DNA of 64,000 nt from the NCBI RefSeq assembly GCF_000332975.1, contig NZ_BANR01000001.1, positions 62,001 to 126,000 on the forward strand, given 5' to 3'. The notes beneath the pieces were generated by a model. That model had not been told where the DNA came from, ran no database searches, and worked only from the letters and a program-made list of their open reading frames with translations. The stretch is from Gordonia aichiensis NBRC 108223 (GTDB lineage: Bacteria > Actinomycetota > Actinomycetes > Mycobacteriales > Mycobacteriaceae). Made by a program: the position numbers and the translations under genes. Every line of letters starts with the position of its first letter. The first letter of the stretch is position 1. Positions 28,051 to 39,599 of this stretch are shown here, in pieces.

Positions 28051-28054
<4 letters not shown>

Positions 28055-29631
28055 CGGAAGCCGATGATGTCAAATGTCCCGGACGACAGTTCGCATACTG
28101 CGATGACGGCACCGGGCACGGTCAGCACCTGGCGGATGTACTGACGGGAACCGGTGCAGGTCGTGACGTCGATGGCTTGCACAGCGCCGGTGAGCGGGTT
28201 GACTCTCGAGAGGCTGTGCCCGTCGAGCGTGGCGACGATGTGGTCACCGACGAGTGCGAAGTCACCTGGCTGTCGTGCGGGATAAGCAGGCACTTCCACC
28301 GTGTGACGCTGTGCGTATGAGCGCACGAATACCGAATCGGCCGACACGTCTGTGGGGATGAGAACGACCGTGCCGCGCGGGCCGCGTGCGAGCTGCCCGA
28401 CGCTGCCGGGGACGGGTGCGGAGTCGACCTGCTGCCCGCGATCGTTGATCACGACGACGTGTGCTGAGTCGGCTGGGCTCGTCGGCGCGACGAGAACCGC
28501 GAACTCATCCACGGAGACCGCGGCAACGTCGACGACGTTGCCTGACGGCAGGTTGGACTGCAGACGAATGGGTGCACCCGTCGTACGATCGGTCAGCTCG
28601 AGCTGTCCGTCGAGACACGTCGCCTGTGCTGCGTGTGTTTCTACACCAGAGCAGTCCTCGTCGGACTGATCCGAACGGCTCTCGTCGTCGACAGAGCGCG
28701 AACGGATCTCGCCGGTGACAGGGTCGAGTCCGACGGTGATGTTCGCGCGGCGCGCCGACACGGTTCCGTCGGGTTCGACGGTGAACGTGACCTGACGCCC
28801 GTTCTGGTCATCGACGGTGAGATCAGCGAAATCGAACGACCATCGGGGTGATCCGGTGCGCCCGTCGTAGGCGGTCACCGTGTTGTCGTGGACCGCCACG
28901 AATCCGTCGCCTGCGCGAGCGAGTGGGTCTCGGCCGTCGCCATTCAGCCTTGTGCGGTAGGCGACTTCGGTGACATCGGTCGGCAGTGGCGCCGTCGGCT
29001 CGGCCGCGGCGAGGTGCGGTCGCCATGGATTCGCGTACGAGCGTGCGAGGGTGATCGTCGACGGCACGACGAGCGCGATGACGAGAAGAGCGACGACAGC
29101 GCTGGTCCGGGCCCGACGTGGTGCGGAGATGGGCAGTGCAGCGACTGTGCACAGTGCGACCGAACCACACACAGCCGCGACGATCGCGTAGACGAACGCA
29201 CCATGGCTGTCGAAAAGTCTTGAGACGTCCCGGTTCTTCGATCCTGCGACAACGCAGGCAATCACCGCGATCACGGCCGTGATCGCGACCGGCGGCAGGC
29301 TCGCCGACCACCATTCCGCGGTCCACGCTCGTCGGCGGACCGCCAGCGCGAGCACTGCGAGAGCACCAGCGATGAGAGCGCCGAATGCGAGCGCCCGTGC
29401 GATCGCACCCGGCACACCGGCGAGGTGGAGATCGGTGCGGAGTATCAGCGAGGTCACCCCGAAAGCAATTGCGAGCAGTGCGAGCGACATCGAGAAGCCG
29501 ACGAGCACCGGCGCACTGACGACGTTCGACTCGACTGGTGCGTCCTGTGTCGGTGACGGAGTCGATTCGTCCGTCGGTTGTGCGGCTTCCGACGCCGTCA
29601 CCGCGTCGTCGCGATTATTCTGAGCGGTCAT
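28051..29631 (-). CDS. Membrane protein with PQQ-like beta-propeller domain (downstream paralogue)
   Basis: 526 aa. A disordered acidic N-terminus (about 1-38) precedes about five transmembrane helices (about 39-190), followed by a predicted extracytoplasmic beta-propeller with PQQ-like strands such as TAYDGRTGSPRWSFDF and VGDHIVATLDG. There is no secretion signal beyond the membrane part. Overall layout is the same as the neighbouring upstream gene, with which it overlaps by 4 nt (ATGA), pointing to tandem duplication and a joint function. The role is unknown; propellers of this type often act as scaffolds or assembly factors. Confidence 0.78.
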
Positions 29632-31352
29632 CGGGTACCTCGCATCGTTGAGATGGTGTCGTCGAAGCCCATGACGACACCGCCTGGGAAGGGCTCTATC
29701 GACTCTGCCCGGCCGGGTCGGCTCTCATGGGTGCCCGTGTGCAGGTCGACCGTGGTGATCTGTCCCGTGGATGCCGAGCGCGGCTGACTCCCGTCCCAGG
29801 AAAGAGTGGCGATCAGGAGTTGATCGTGCAGGAAGAGCGAGGAGGAGTAGCTGCCCTCAACCGGAATTCGCAGAGGAGTGGTGGGTGCGGCGAGCGAGAT
29901 GAGTTCGATTTCCGCACGGTCGACCGGTTCTGCGATGCAGTTCTTAGAGGTGTTGTCGCAGTTGATGATTCGTTTGTCAGTTAACTCCACGACATGCTTG
30001 CCGGTGGCGTCGGCGATAGCGGCGGGGTAGTGAGCCTGCTGGTCGGTGACGTAGTGATATCCCTCTGGTAGCGGTGGTCGGTCGGGGTCGCGTGCATCGC
30101 GCTCCGCGCGGCTCGGGAGCACTGCGCCGGTGTCCGCGTCGAGTACGCGGGTGTGACTGCCGTCGGGGCAGGTGAGCGTGAGCTCGACGGTGTCGTCCAG
30201 ATCTCTGACGTCGTCGATGCTGCACGTCGTTCCCGCGTCGTGGCTCCAGCGCAGTTGGCCGGACGTGGGGTCGTACTCGCGAACGGTGCTGTCGTCCGTT
30301 GCCTCCAGGAGGTGATGAACCTGTGGGCCACCCGCGACGTCGCGATCCGAGTTCGTTTGTGGAAGCGACAACGTTGTCGAGTTCTTCCATATTCTCTCGC
30401 CGGTTGTCGCGTCGATACCGAATGTTCTCGTCCCTCCGGGGAATCCGCCGACGGTGACCGCAACGATTCCCTTGGCGGTGATGACGTGGACGCGTATCGA
30501 AGGGGAAGGATTGCCGACCACTCGCAGGTTCCATCTGGTGGTGAGGTCGTCGCCGTTGTACATCGTCAGACTGCTCGGGGAGTTGTAAAGTCCGGCCTTG
30601 TCGACCGTCACGAAGCCTGGACCCACCGGGTATGCGGCCACGACGCCGTCGGCGAGCTGACGCGGCTCACCGACGACAGCAGTGGGAGGAGGCGTCGACA
30701 CCTGATGGCGGTCACCGAGATCGATCTCGATCATCTGATCGTCGGCACTGGCGGTCGGCGGCGCGAAGACCGCTGTCGCGGTTGCCGCTGCGGCGAGTGC
30801 GATCACTGCGGTCAGGGTGATTCCGCGCGTCGTCGACCTGCGGGGTGCGCGCCCTGCGAGGCCGAAGGGCAGAAGAAGAAACCCGACGAGTGCCACCCAG
30901 AATGCGGCGAGTGTGCCGCCGTAGCCGGTGCCGTGGATGTCCGCGTCGTTCATCGACGGCGCGTGAGTGAAGTAGAACAGGCCCACGATGGCCTGGCAGA
31001 GCAGCGCCACGAGGCACACGAGTTTCGCGGCATACCGAAGAGTTTGCGAACGTGTGAGTACGGCTACGACCGTCAGCGCGATAACGACCAGAGACAGCAC
31101 CATCGTCGCCATGTTGACGGGGAGCCGGATGTCGCTGAAGCGGACCTTGCCGCCCGTCGTCGAGCTGTCCACCAGGTTCTTGGTACCGAACAGGATCACC
31201 ATCAGGGCGACGGCGGACGCTCCGAGCAGTGCACCGAGGCCAAGGCCGGTGACCACCCAGTCGACCCAACCGCGGTGCTTGGTCGGGCCCTCTGGCTGTT
31301 CAGCGGCTGACGCTGTGACTTCTCGGGCGTCCGGGTCGGGGGCTCTGCGCAC
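29628..31352 (-). CDS. Membrane protein with PQQ-like beta-propeller domain (upstream paralogue)
   Basis: 574 aa, GTG start. The N-terminal helices (about 31-195) resemble those of the downstream gene, and the extracytoplasmic part contains propeller-like strands, for example FGIDATTGERIWKN and REYDPTSGQLRWSHD. A cysteine pair (CSIDD, then LTCPDG) near 370-390 could form a disulphide. First gene of a two-gene operon. I do not know the function; the pair may sense or organise envelope components. Confidence 0.78.
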   Translation of the reverse strand: MRRAPDPDAREVTASAAEQPEGPTKHRGWVDWVVTGLGLGALLGASAVALMVILFGTKNLVDSSTTGGKVRFSDIRLPVNMATMVLSLVVIALTVVAVLTRSQTLRYAAKLVCLVALLCQAIVGLFYFTHAPSMNDADIHGTGYGGTLAAFWVALVGFLLLPFGLAGRAPRRSTTRGITLTAVIALAAAATATAVFAPPTASADDQMIEIDLGDRHQVSTPPPTAVVGEPRQLADGVVAAYPVGPGFVTVDKAGLYNSPSSLTMYNGDDLTTRWNLRVVGNPSPSIRVHVITAKGIVAVTVGGFPGGTRTFGIDATTGERIWKNSTTLSLPQTNSDRDVAGGPQVHHLLEATDDSTVREYDPTSGQLRWSHDAGTTCSIDDVRDLDDTVELTLTCPDGSHTRVLDADTGAVLPSRAERDARDPDRPPLPEGYHYVTDQQAHYPAAIADATGKHVVELTDKRIINCDNTSKNCIAEPVDRAEIELISLAAPTTPLRIPVEGSYSSSLFLHDQLLIATLSWDGSQPRSASTGQITTVDLHTGTHESRPGRAESIEPFPGGVVMGFDDTISTMRGTR

Positions 31353-31484
31353 GCCGGGGATGCTACCTATCGGGTAAACGAGTGAGTCGACGTCCTCATT
31401 CGCGCGAGCGACGGCTCGAAGCAGATCGGCCTGTGCAGCCGGGGTGGATGCGTTCGGGTGTGAACGCGGGGCGGGTCCGCGGAT

Positions 31485-32522
31485 TCAGGGGATCGGGGGA
31501 GCGCCGGTGTCGCTCGCTGTGCCGCCGCGGCGCAGTACCTCCGCTTGCGCTCGGGCGATGCCGCCGTGTTCCAGTGCCGCCAGGGTGGATTCGCCTGCCC
31601 AGACGGTCTCGCCGTCGTGTCGTCGAACCTCGACGGTCATGTGCGCGCCGAGATGCTCGATCGCGCCGGGAATGTTGCGTCGCTCGCTGGGGAGAGGCAC
31701 CGGCAAGACGTGCGCATCGCCCAAACGTCCAGACCCTTCGACGTGAACGACGTACCGACGGCCGGTGCTGTGCAGTGACCACGTTTCGTCGTTGACATCT
31801 GCGTGTACTGGTGAGATCAGCGGGTCGCCGACACGCACCAGACGACCGTCGGGCAGTAGGACCACGATGACCGTGACCTCGGTGTGCACTGGCCCCGCCC
31901 GGACGGTTCCGCCTGCAAAGGCCACGCACGCCTCAGGTTCGGCGAATCCCTGGGCCTGACCCCACCACCAGCTTTCCGGGAAACCCTCGCGGCCCCAGTT
32001 CTTTTCGGCGTACACTTGGGCGCCGTCGAGATCCCACGTCTCATCGCCCACAGTTGCCGTACCGCTGGCCCGACCGCCCAGCAGCCACGGAGACCAGTAC
32101 TGGTTCAGTCCGGGAATGGAGTGGAATGGTCCGGAGGCGCCGTAGACGCGACGCGGCCACGGCACGGGATCGTCGACGTGAACGTCGAGACGCGCGTCCG
32201 AGCCGAGGTCGAGGCGAACGTCGGCCACGTCGGCGCGGAACGCGGAGTCGACGCTGACCTTTAGGCTATGCGGATTGTCGTGACCGCCTGGATGTGCGGT
32301 CGTGCGTAAGAACCGATTTGGTTGGGAGGCAAGCCCTATGGTCACCCAGTGGTCGCCGTCGGGCGCAGTGTTCACCCCGCATAGCGCGATCAATGTGCGT
32401 CCACGGTCGGGTTGAGTGAAACGCCAGAAGTATCCCTCCATCGCCACGCCGTGCCCTGCCAGCGGATCGCCGAAGGGGAGGTCGGCGCCGCTGGCGCGAT
32501 AGCGAGTGCTCAGTCGGGACAT
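31485..32522 (-). CDS. Tocopherol-cyclase-like family protein
   Basis: 345 aa. Features of the tocopherol-cyclase-like family (PF14249) include MEGYFWRFT near 28, YWSPWLLGG near 142 and YAEKNWGREGFPESWWWGQ near 167-185. Many actinobacterial members have no tocopherol and their role is unknown; a lipocalin-like hydrophobic-substrate role is plausible. The conserved tryptophans and the EKNWG motif are intact. Start ATG 32522. No neighbouring prenylquinone genes are seen. Confidence 0.72.
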   Translation of the reverse strand: MSRLSTRYRASGADLPFGDPLAGHGVAMEGYFWRFTQPDRGRTLIALCGVNTAPDGDHWVTIGLASQPNRFLRTTAHPGGHDNPHSLKVSVDSAFRADVADVRLDLGSDARLDVHVDDPVPWPRRVYGASGPFHSIPGLNQYWSPWLLGGRASGTATVGDETWDLDGAQVYAEKNWGREGFPESWWWGQAQGFAEPEACVAFAGGTVRAGPVHTEVTVIVVLLPDGRLVRVGDPLISPVHADVNDETWSLHSTGRRYVVHVEGSGRLGDAHVLPVPLPSERRNIPGAIEHLGAHMTVEVRRHDGETVWAGESTLAALEHGGIARAQAEVLRRGGTASDTGAPPIP

Positions 32523-32597
32523 GTGCCACTCCTCGTGCCGCTGGTAGAGGCAGGCTACCGCGCACCGGCAGCGCCCGGCTGAGGCTTCGGGTCGGAT

Positions 32598-32618
32598 TTC
32601 CGCGTTGGCCTCGCGGAA
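32598..32618 (-). terminator. Weak hairpin after the lipoprotein gene
   Basis: TTCCGCG (32598-32604) and CGCGGAA (32612-32618) form a 7-bp stem with a 7-nt loop, 13 bp downstream of the lipoprotein stop codon. No T-tract follows. Confidence 0.3.
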
Positions 32619-32630
32619 GGGCTTTCCACC

Positions 32631-33716
32631 TTAGACATGATAGAAAGTGAATCCTTCGCGGGCGAGAGAGAAGCCGTAACCTTCTGGGTTCTCGCAGGCG
32701 ATACCCACGCTGCGTGAGTAGCAGACGATCTTGAGATTCGATCTCGGCTGAAACGCAACCGCCTCGCCGTACTGGAGGACTGCTCGCCCGTCACGGTAAT
32801 TGCCTTGAATGACTGACCCGCACGCGGGCTTGTCGTAGTTGACCCAGCCGAAGATGTCGGCGGAGTTCTCGTGTCCCTCGAATGCGGGTATGTGACACGT
32901 TCGGTCAGAACCGAGCGTCACGCTGAATCTGGTCTCGCACAGCAGCGAGTCGGAATTGACGAAGCAGTTGATATTGCCTGATGGCGTGGCGAACGAATAC
33001 GTGGCGCCTCCGCCGCCGGTGAAGTCAGTGCTCGGCCGCAGCGAGTACGTGGCGTCATCGCCGTGCGGACCCTTGGCCGTCCCGCTGTTCGTCGGAGCTG
33101 ATGCCAGGTCGATGTAAAGCCGGTCCCCGTACGTATTCGAGAGACCGGGTGAGACGCTCGCGTCGTCGCCGTCGAGCGTGATGGTGACAGTGGTGTTCTC
33201 CGCCGGGTGGTTGCCGTTGTAGCGGGAATCGAAGCTCGCCACGATCTTCTGCGCAGAAGCGGATTCGATTGTCACGCTATGCATCACATAGGGCGTAACC
33301 GCACGAGACACCTCACCGTGGACGAATACGACGAGGGCCTCGAACATCGACGACCCGGTCCCTCCGGGTTGGTCTTTCGTACCGTTGGAACCCGTGACGA
33401 CGGCGTAGGAAAGGCCTTGCGTGCATCCGGTGTAGTTCGTAGATTTCGGCTGAGGGTCGACATGAGCGTAGAAGTCTCTGATGTTCGCATTGCTGCTGCG
33501 CTCGGGAAACACTCCACCGGACAAGACAGCGGGAGCCGCGGCGCACGACTGTTCCGTCGATGGCGAGGCGGGGGTTGCGGTGACTTGTTCGGTAACAGTG
33601 GATTTGGTTCCGACGGCCTCGCCGGTACGGGAGGTGGAGCAACCGACGAGGATGATGCACAGTGTAAGCGCTCCGAGCGCACACACGCGGAGTGAAGGTC
33701 TTGCTCCTGCGGTCAT
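32631..33716 (-). CDS. Lipoprotein of unknown function
   Basis: 361 aa with a lipoprotein signal: a hydrophobic stretch and the lipobox LVGC (lipidated Cys about 25), followed by a Thr/Ser-rich linker. The mature part has several paired cysteines; its C-terminal region ends CENPEGYGFSLAREGFTFY, a motif seen at the end of several mycobacterial secreted or lipoprotein families. ATG 33716 is chosen since GGAAGG precedes it at good spacing; an ATG 15 nt upstream contains that site. Anchored on the outer face of the membrane; function unknown. Confidence 0.8.
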   Translation of the reverse strand: MTAGARPSLRVCALGALTLCIILVGCSTSRTGEAVGTKSTVTEQVTATPASPSTEQSCAAAPAVLSGGVFPERSSNANIRDFYAHVDPQPKSTNYTGCTQGLSYAVVTGSNGTKDQPGGTGSSMFEALVVFVHGEVSRAVTPYVMHSVTIESASAQKIVASFDSRYNGNHPAENTTVTITLDGDDASVSPGLSNTYGDRLYIDLASAPTNSGTAKGPHGDDATYSLRPSTDFTGGGGATYSFATPSGNINCFVNSDSLLCETRFSVTLGSDRTCHIPAFEGHENSADIFGWVNYDKPACGSVIQGNYRDGRAVLQYGEAVAFQPRSNLKIVCYSRSVGIACENPEGYGFSLAREGFTFYHV

Positions 33717-33822
33717 GGACGAACCTTCCATCGACGGCTGCCTATCATGGATCGAGAACTCGGCTGAATACTAGATCCCGGGTCTGACAGGAGACTCCGC
33801 GCCACTACCGGATTCGGTATTG

Positions 33823-34212
33823 CTAGTCGGTTGTCGGTAGGCGCCGCTTCTTGGGCTCGATGACCTCGACGGCGTATTTCGTGCCCCACTCGTTGAGGGT
33901 TCTTACGAACGGTGCTAGCGCGTATCCCAACTCTGTTAACGAATACTCCACGCGCGGGGGGACCTCGGGATAAGCCTGTCGTTGCACGATGTCGTCGCAT
34001 TCGAGTTCGCGTAGCTGACGAGTAAGTACGCGCGGGGTCACCGGACCGACCGCGCGTCGTAGTTCGCCGTACCGCACTGGACCGCCCAGGAGATTCTTGA
34101 CGATCGTCATTTTCCATGCGCCGCCGAGCACCGCGATACTGACCTCGACAGGACACACATCAAACGCCCGGCGCACGGAGTCGCGGATAACCTCGCGCTC
34201 GTCACTTGGCAT
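33823..34212 (-). CDS. HxlR-family transcriptional regulator
   Basis: 129 aa single winged helix with the HxlR signature: CPVEVSIAVLGGAWK near 20-34, ELRRAVGPVTPRVLTRQLREL and VEYSLTELG, read in segments. The conserved Cys near residue 20 can be redox- or aldehyde-reactive in this family. I chose the ATG at 34212 because GGAGG-like sequence precedes it; longer starts would enter the divergent promoter. It is divergent from the MFS gene and is probably its regulator. Confidence 0.85.
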   Translation of the reverse strand: MPSDEREVIRDSVRRAFDVCPVEVSIAVLGGAWKMTIVKNLLGGPVRYGELRRAVGPVTPRVLTRQLRELECDDIVQRQAYPEVPPRVEYSLTELGYALAPFVRTLNEWGTKYAVEVIEPKKRRLPTTD

Positions 34213-34255
34213 CGCCTGACCGCCTCCACTCCTGTGAACAGCTAGTAGACCAAAC

Positions 34256-34280
34256 GGTACCTTATGGACGAAAATGTACA
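34256..34280. promoter_or_regulatory. Candidate HxlR operator: two GTAC-centred hexamers
   Basis: GGTACC (34256-34261) and TGTACA (34275-34280), both self-complementary, are centred 19 bp apart in the gap between the divergent hxlR-type and MFS genes. HxlR-family operators commonly contain paired GTAC half-sites. This is inferred from motif and location. Confidence 0.45.
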
Positions 34281-34318
34281 TACTACCGCTGATGTGCTCA
34301 GTGCACTATTCAGTGAGT

Positions 34319-35770
34319 ATGCGCGAATCCTCGGAGGCACCGGAGGGCCATCACCTGATTCACCCCGCGTGGCGGATGACGGTCATCGCTGCTGCCGCAC
34401 TGGTTGCTGCCGGTTCCTACACCACAATCGCAGGACTCATTACCGATCCATTGGTGACGTCGTGCGGCTGGAGCCGCGCCGAGATCGGCATCGCAGGCTC
34501 GGTCAACATGGTCCTGTACGGCGCCATCGCGCCGTTCAGCGCTGCGCTGATGGATCGCTACGGCCTTCGCCTGATCGCGGCAGGTGCCCTGACGCTATTG
34601 ACGCTCAGTTCGGTGCTGCTCGTCACCTTCACGCCGACGGCTGTCTGGTTCACGCTCTGGTGGGGCATCCTCGTCGGCACAGGAACCGGCTCCATCACCA
34701 TGGTCTTCGGCGCGACAGTGGCCAACCGCTGGTTCATCGACCGCATCGGACTCGCCACAGGGATTCTCACCGCTGCCAGTGTCGTCGGACAGTTCGCCGT
34801 GCTCCCCGTGCTCTCGACGCTGATGACACATCACGGTTGGCATGCGCCGGTCATCACCTGCGGCGCGCTCGCGGTTGTCGCCGCGCTCCTGGTCACGATC
34901 GGCCTACGCAACCAACCCGCTGATCTCGGCGTCACGCGATACGGCGACATCCCCACCGCGACTACTCGCTTCACGGAGGGGACGGAGAACGCGCTGCGCC
35001 GAAGTCTGCGTGTACTGCTCGCCTGTGTGCGTAACCGAGCTTTCTGGCTACTCTCCGCGATGTTCCTTCTCTGCGGGGCCACCACCAACGGACTCATGTG
35101 GTCACACTTCACCCCCGCCGTCCACGATCACGGTATGGCCCCCACCGCAGCATCAAGCCTGCTCGCATTGATCGGCTTCGCTAACATCGCAGGCACTATC
35201 TCGGCGGGATGGCTCACTGATCGGATTGAACCCAGGGCTTTGCTCGCGGTGTTCTTCCTGATCCGTGCAACCGCCCTGGCCATCCTGCCCACCATCTTCA
35301 CCAGTGAGATAGATGCGGGCCTCATCGCGTTTGCTGTGGCCTTCGGCATCCTGGACGTCGCCACTGTCCCGCCGACTATTGCCCTGTGCCGCCACTACTT
35401 TGGCGCCGACAGCGCACTCGCATTCGGATGGGTCAATGTCTTCCACCAGCTCGGAGCCGGAACCATGGCCGCCGTCGGCGGCGTCATCCGCGAGGTCGAC
35501 GGCACCTACACTCCGGTATGGATCGTCGGCGCGACTCTGTGCACGGCAGCCGCCGTACTGGGCGCCATCACGACAAAGATCCACATACGCCACCACCCTG
35601 TCGACACGAACCCCTGCAGGTGGTACTCGCGTATGTGGCTACCCGCCCGGCATGTGGGCCCTGTTGCGGTTCATCTCGTTCCACTGCTACTCGGGCGTGT
35701 CCTCGGAGGAGTGGGATCGACGGCCCGGGCGCTGCTGTATCGCCGTGATCAGGGCTGCAGCGATGAGTAA
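34319..35770 (+). CDS. MFS transporter (12 helices) with unusual C-terminal tail
   Basis: 483 aa from ATG 34319 (an ATG at 34274 is in frame but overlaps the operator-like sequence). The first 430 or so residues form a 12-helix major facilitator of the OFA/monocarboxylate-like type, with LMDRYGLR after helix 2 and SAGWLTDRIEPRALL after helix 8. The last 50 residues after the final helix are arginine-rich with no resemblance to a transporter tail. They overlap in antisense the gene for a 61-aa membrane protein. Regulated by the divergent HxlR. Substrate unknown. Confidence 0.85.
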   Translation: MRESSEAPEGHHLIHPAWRMTVIAAAALVAAGSYTTIAGLITDPLVTSCGWSRAEIGIAGSVNMVLYGAIAPFSAALMDRYGLRLIAAGALTLLTLSSVLLVTFTPTAVWFTLWWGILVGTGTGSITMVFGATVANRWFIDRIGLATGILTAASVVGQFAVLPVLSTLMTHHGWHAPVITCGALAVVAALLVTIGLRNQPADLGVTRYGDIPTATTRFTEGTENALRRSLRVLLACVRNRAFWLLSAMFLLCGATTNGLMWSHFTPAVHDHGMAPTAASSLLALIGFANIAGTISAGWLTDRIEPRALLAVFFLIRATALAILPTIFTSEIDAGLIAFAVAFGILDVATVPPTIALCRHYFGADSALAFGWVNVFHQLGAGTMAAVGGVIREVDGTYTPVWIVGATLCTAAAVLGAITTKIHIRHHPVDTNPCRWYSRMWLPARHVGPVAVHLVPLLLGRVLGGVGSTARALLYRRDQGCSDE

Positions 35771-35872
35771 CATCATCACGCGCTGGCCCACCTCATCGCC
35801 GGTAGGGCTTGAGATGAGCGCAGCCAATGCAGCTAACGCGAGTAGCAGCCATGGCCAAGTCGTGGGGCGCAT
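35687..35872 (-). CDS. Small two-helix membrane protein, 61 aa
   Basis: Encodes two hydrophobic segments (WPWLLLALAALAALI near 7-21 and MMLLIAAALITAI near 33-45) and a polar tail with RRSHSSEDTPE. ATG 35872 is supported by a strong AGAGGAAA ribosome-binding site 6 nt upstream. An upstream extension of the frame has no plausible protein character. The 3' end overlaps the MFS gene antisense by 84 bp. No family is recognised. The perfect hairpin 23 bp upstream of its start could control it. Confidence 0.6.
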   Translation of the reverse strand: MRPTTWPWLLLALAALAALISSPTGDEVGQRVMMLLIAAALITAIQQRPGRRSHSSEDTPE

Positions 35873-35894
35873 AGATTTCCTCTGCTCATAACCG

Positions 35895-35924
35895 ATCTTC
35901 TTGTCGGGGTGCCGACAAGAAGAT
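35895..35924. promoter_or_regulatory. Perfect 13-bp hairpin upstream of the small membrane-protein gene
   Basis: Arms 35895-35907 and 35912-35924 are exact reverse complements with a 4-nt loop. Neither flank has a T-tract, so it is not a simple terminator. It lies in the leader or promoter of the minus-strand 61-aa gene, in a 367-bp gap before clpB. It may be an operator or an mRNA structure. The rest of that gap (35925-36130) contains no gene I can support. Confidence 0.55.
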
Positions 35925-36130
35925 GAGAACTGATGGCTAGCGTCGTTGGCGAATTTCCAACCGCACCAACTCACGCTCGAGCAGGCTCTGTTGCCGCTCG
36001 GTCCAGATACCGTGGCCTGTGTGACTGATGTGACTTTCCAGTCCAGAAATCCAGAAAACGCGTTCGCCAGTCCAGGAACTGATCGAGCGCGGCAGCCGCG
36101 GCTAGTGATGCAAGTCACACACTCTACAAA

Positions 36131-36151
36131 CCTGAGCGGAATGGACTCAAC
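36131..36151. promoter_or_regulatory. HAIR-type HspR operator upstream of clpB
   Basis: CCTGAGC-N7-ACTCAAC matches HAIR (CTTGAGT-N7-ACTCAAG) at 11 of 14 half-site positions. Two more half-sites, CCTGAGT (36170-36176) and ATTGAGC (36184-36190), follow with the same 7-nt spacing but in direct orientation, around a -10-like CATAAT (36180-36185). In mycobacteria and Streptomyces HspR represses clpB and dnaK through HAIR, so heat-shock control is likely. Confidence 0.7.
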
Positions 36152-36239
36152 TCTATGTGCGTTGAAGGACCTGAGTGGCCATAATTGAGCCACAGAGACT
36201 TAAGAACGCAAGAACACGTAGAGAAAGAGGTACCACCAA

Positions 36240-38792
<2,553 letters not shown>

Positions 38793-38821
38793 CAGCACTG
38801 ACATGACCGAGCACTGACATG

Positions 38822-38858
38822 ACAAGGTCCCCGACCCGCACCGGGTCGGGGGTCTTGT
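38822..38858. terminator. Strong bidirectional terminator between clpB and sigma-factor gene
   Basis: Arms 38822-38838 and 38842-38858 form a 17-bp stem including two G-U pairs, with a 3-nt loop. It is 30 bp after the clpB stop and 18 bp after the stop of the convergent sigma gene, so it can serve both. Confidence 0.8.
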
Positions 38859-38875
38859 GTGCTGTTCGGGGTCGC

Positions 38876-39442
38876 TCAGGCCGCGGTCGCCGTGATGTGC
38901 GGCTCGAGCCGCTTGAGTGCCTGCCGAATTCGCGATTTCGCGGTGGGTAGCGCGACGCCGAGCTCGTCGGCGACCTCGCGGTAGGTCATTCCGCGGAAGT
39001 ACGCCAGTTCGATTGCCTCGCGCTGCAATTCGGTCAGCCGGCACAGCAGCGAGCGCACCTCGCGGACCGTTTCGCGACGCTCGGCGGACTCGCTGACGAC
39101 ATCGTGTTCGATCCGTGTGGACTGCTCGGCTGTGCTGTAGACGTGTAGCCGACGCTTCGCGGCGGTCTCCGACCGCACACGGTCGACGGCCCGCCGATGC
39201 GCGAGGGTCATCAGCCAACCGAGGGGGGAGCCGGATTCGGCGTCGAACGTGTGGGCCGAGCGCCAGACGGTGAGAAAGACCTCCTGCGTGGTCTCTTCGC
39301 TGATGCCCCGGTCGCGCACGATCCGCAGGACCATGCCGTACACGCGATGGCTGGTTTCGTCGTAGAACTGGGCAAACGCGCCGGCGTCGCCTGTTGCGAC
39401 CCGGCTCAGGAGTAACGCCAGACGGTCCGTTGCCTCGTTCAT
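38876..39442 (-). CDS. ECF RNA polymerase sigma factor (SigK-like)
   Basis: 188 aa. Region 2 runs about 17-85 and includes VYGMVLRIVRDRGISEETTQEVF (segments: VYGMVLRIV, TTQEVFLTVW) and GWLMTLAHRRAVDRVR; region 4 includes LTELQREAIELAYFRG and YREVADELGVALPTAKSRI. ATG 39442 is chosen with GGGAG upstream; an earlier ATG 48 nt upstream is less well placed. SigK-type factors usually sit next to an anti-sigma gene; none is adjacent here, so it may be controlled elsewhere. A GGAAC motif on its own strand (near 39470) could be its autoregulatory -35. Confidence 0.88.
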   Translation of the reverse strand: MNEATDRLALLLSRVATGDAGAFAQFYDETSHRVYGMVLRIVRDRGISEETTQEVFLTVWRSAHTFDAESGSPLGWLMTLAHRRAVDRVRSETAAKRRLHVYSTAEQSTRIEHDVVSESAERRETVREVRSLLCRLTELQREAIELAYFRGMTYREVADELGVALPTAKSRIRQALKRLEPHITATAA

Positions 39443-39599
39443 ATCGTTGTGCTCCCGTCCACGCGATCGTTCCCCCGATCGTGGCGACAACGCTAGGGCG
39501 TCGTGCCCTGTCGGCGTCAGGGGTGACGAACGATTGCGACGAACTCGAAACTCAACACAAGGCTGATCACGGAGTGATAACGCGATGGGGGGTTATGGG

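Noticed and set aside
35946..36188. 80-aa plus-strand open frame in the gap before clpB
   Set aside because: It would run through the HAIR operator, starts with TTG lacking a ribosome-binding site, and shows no family resemblance.
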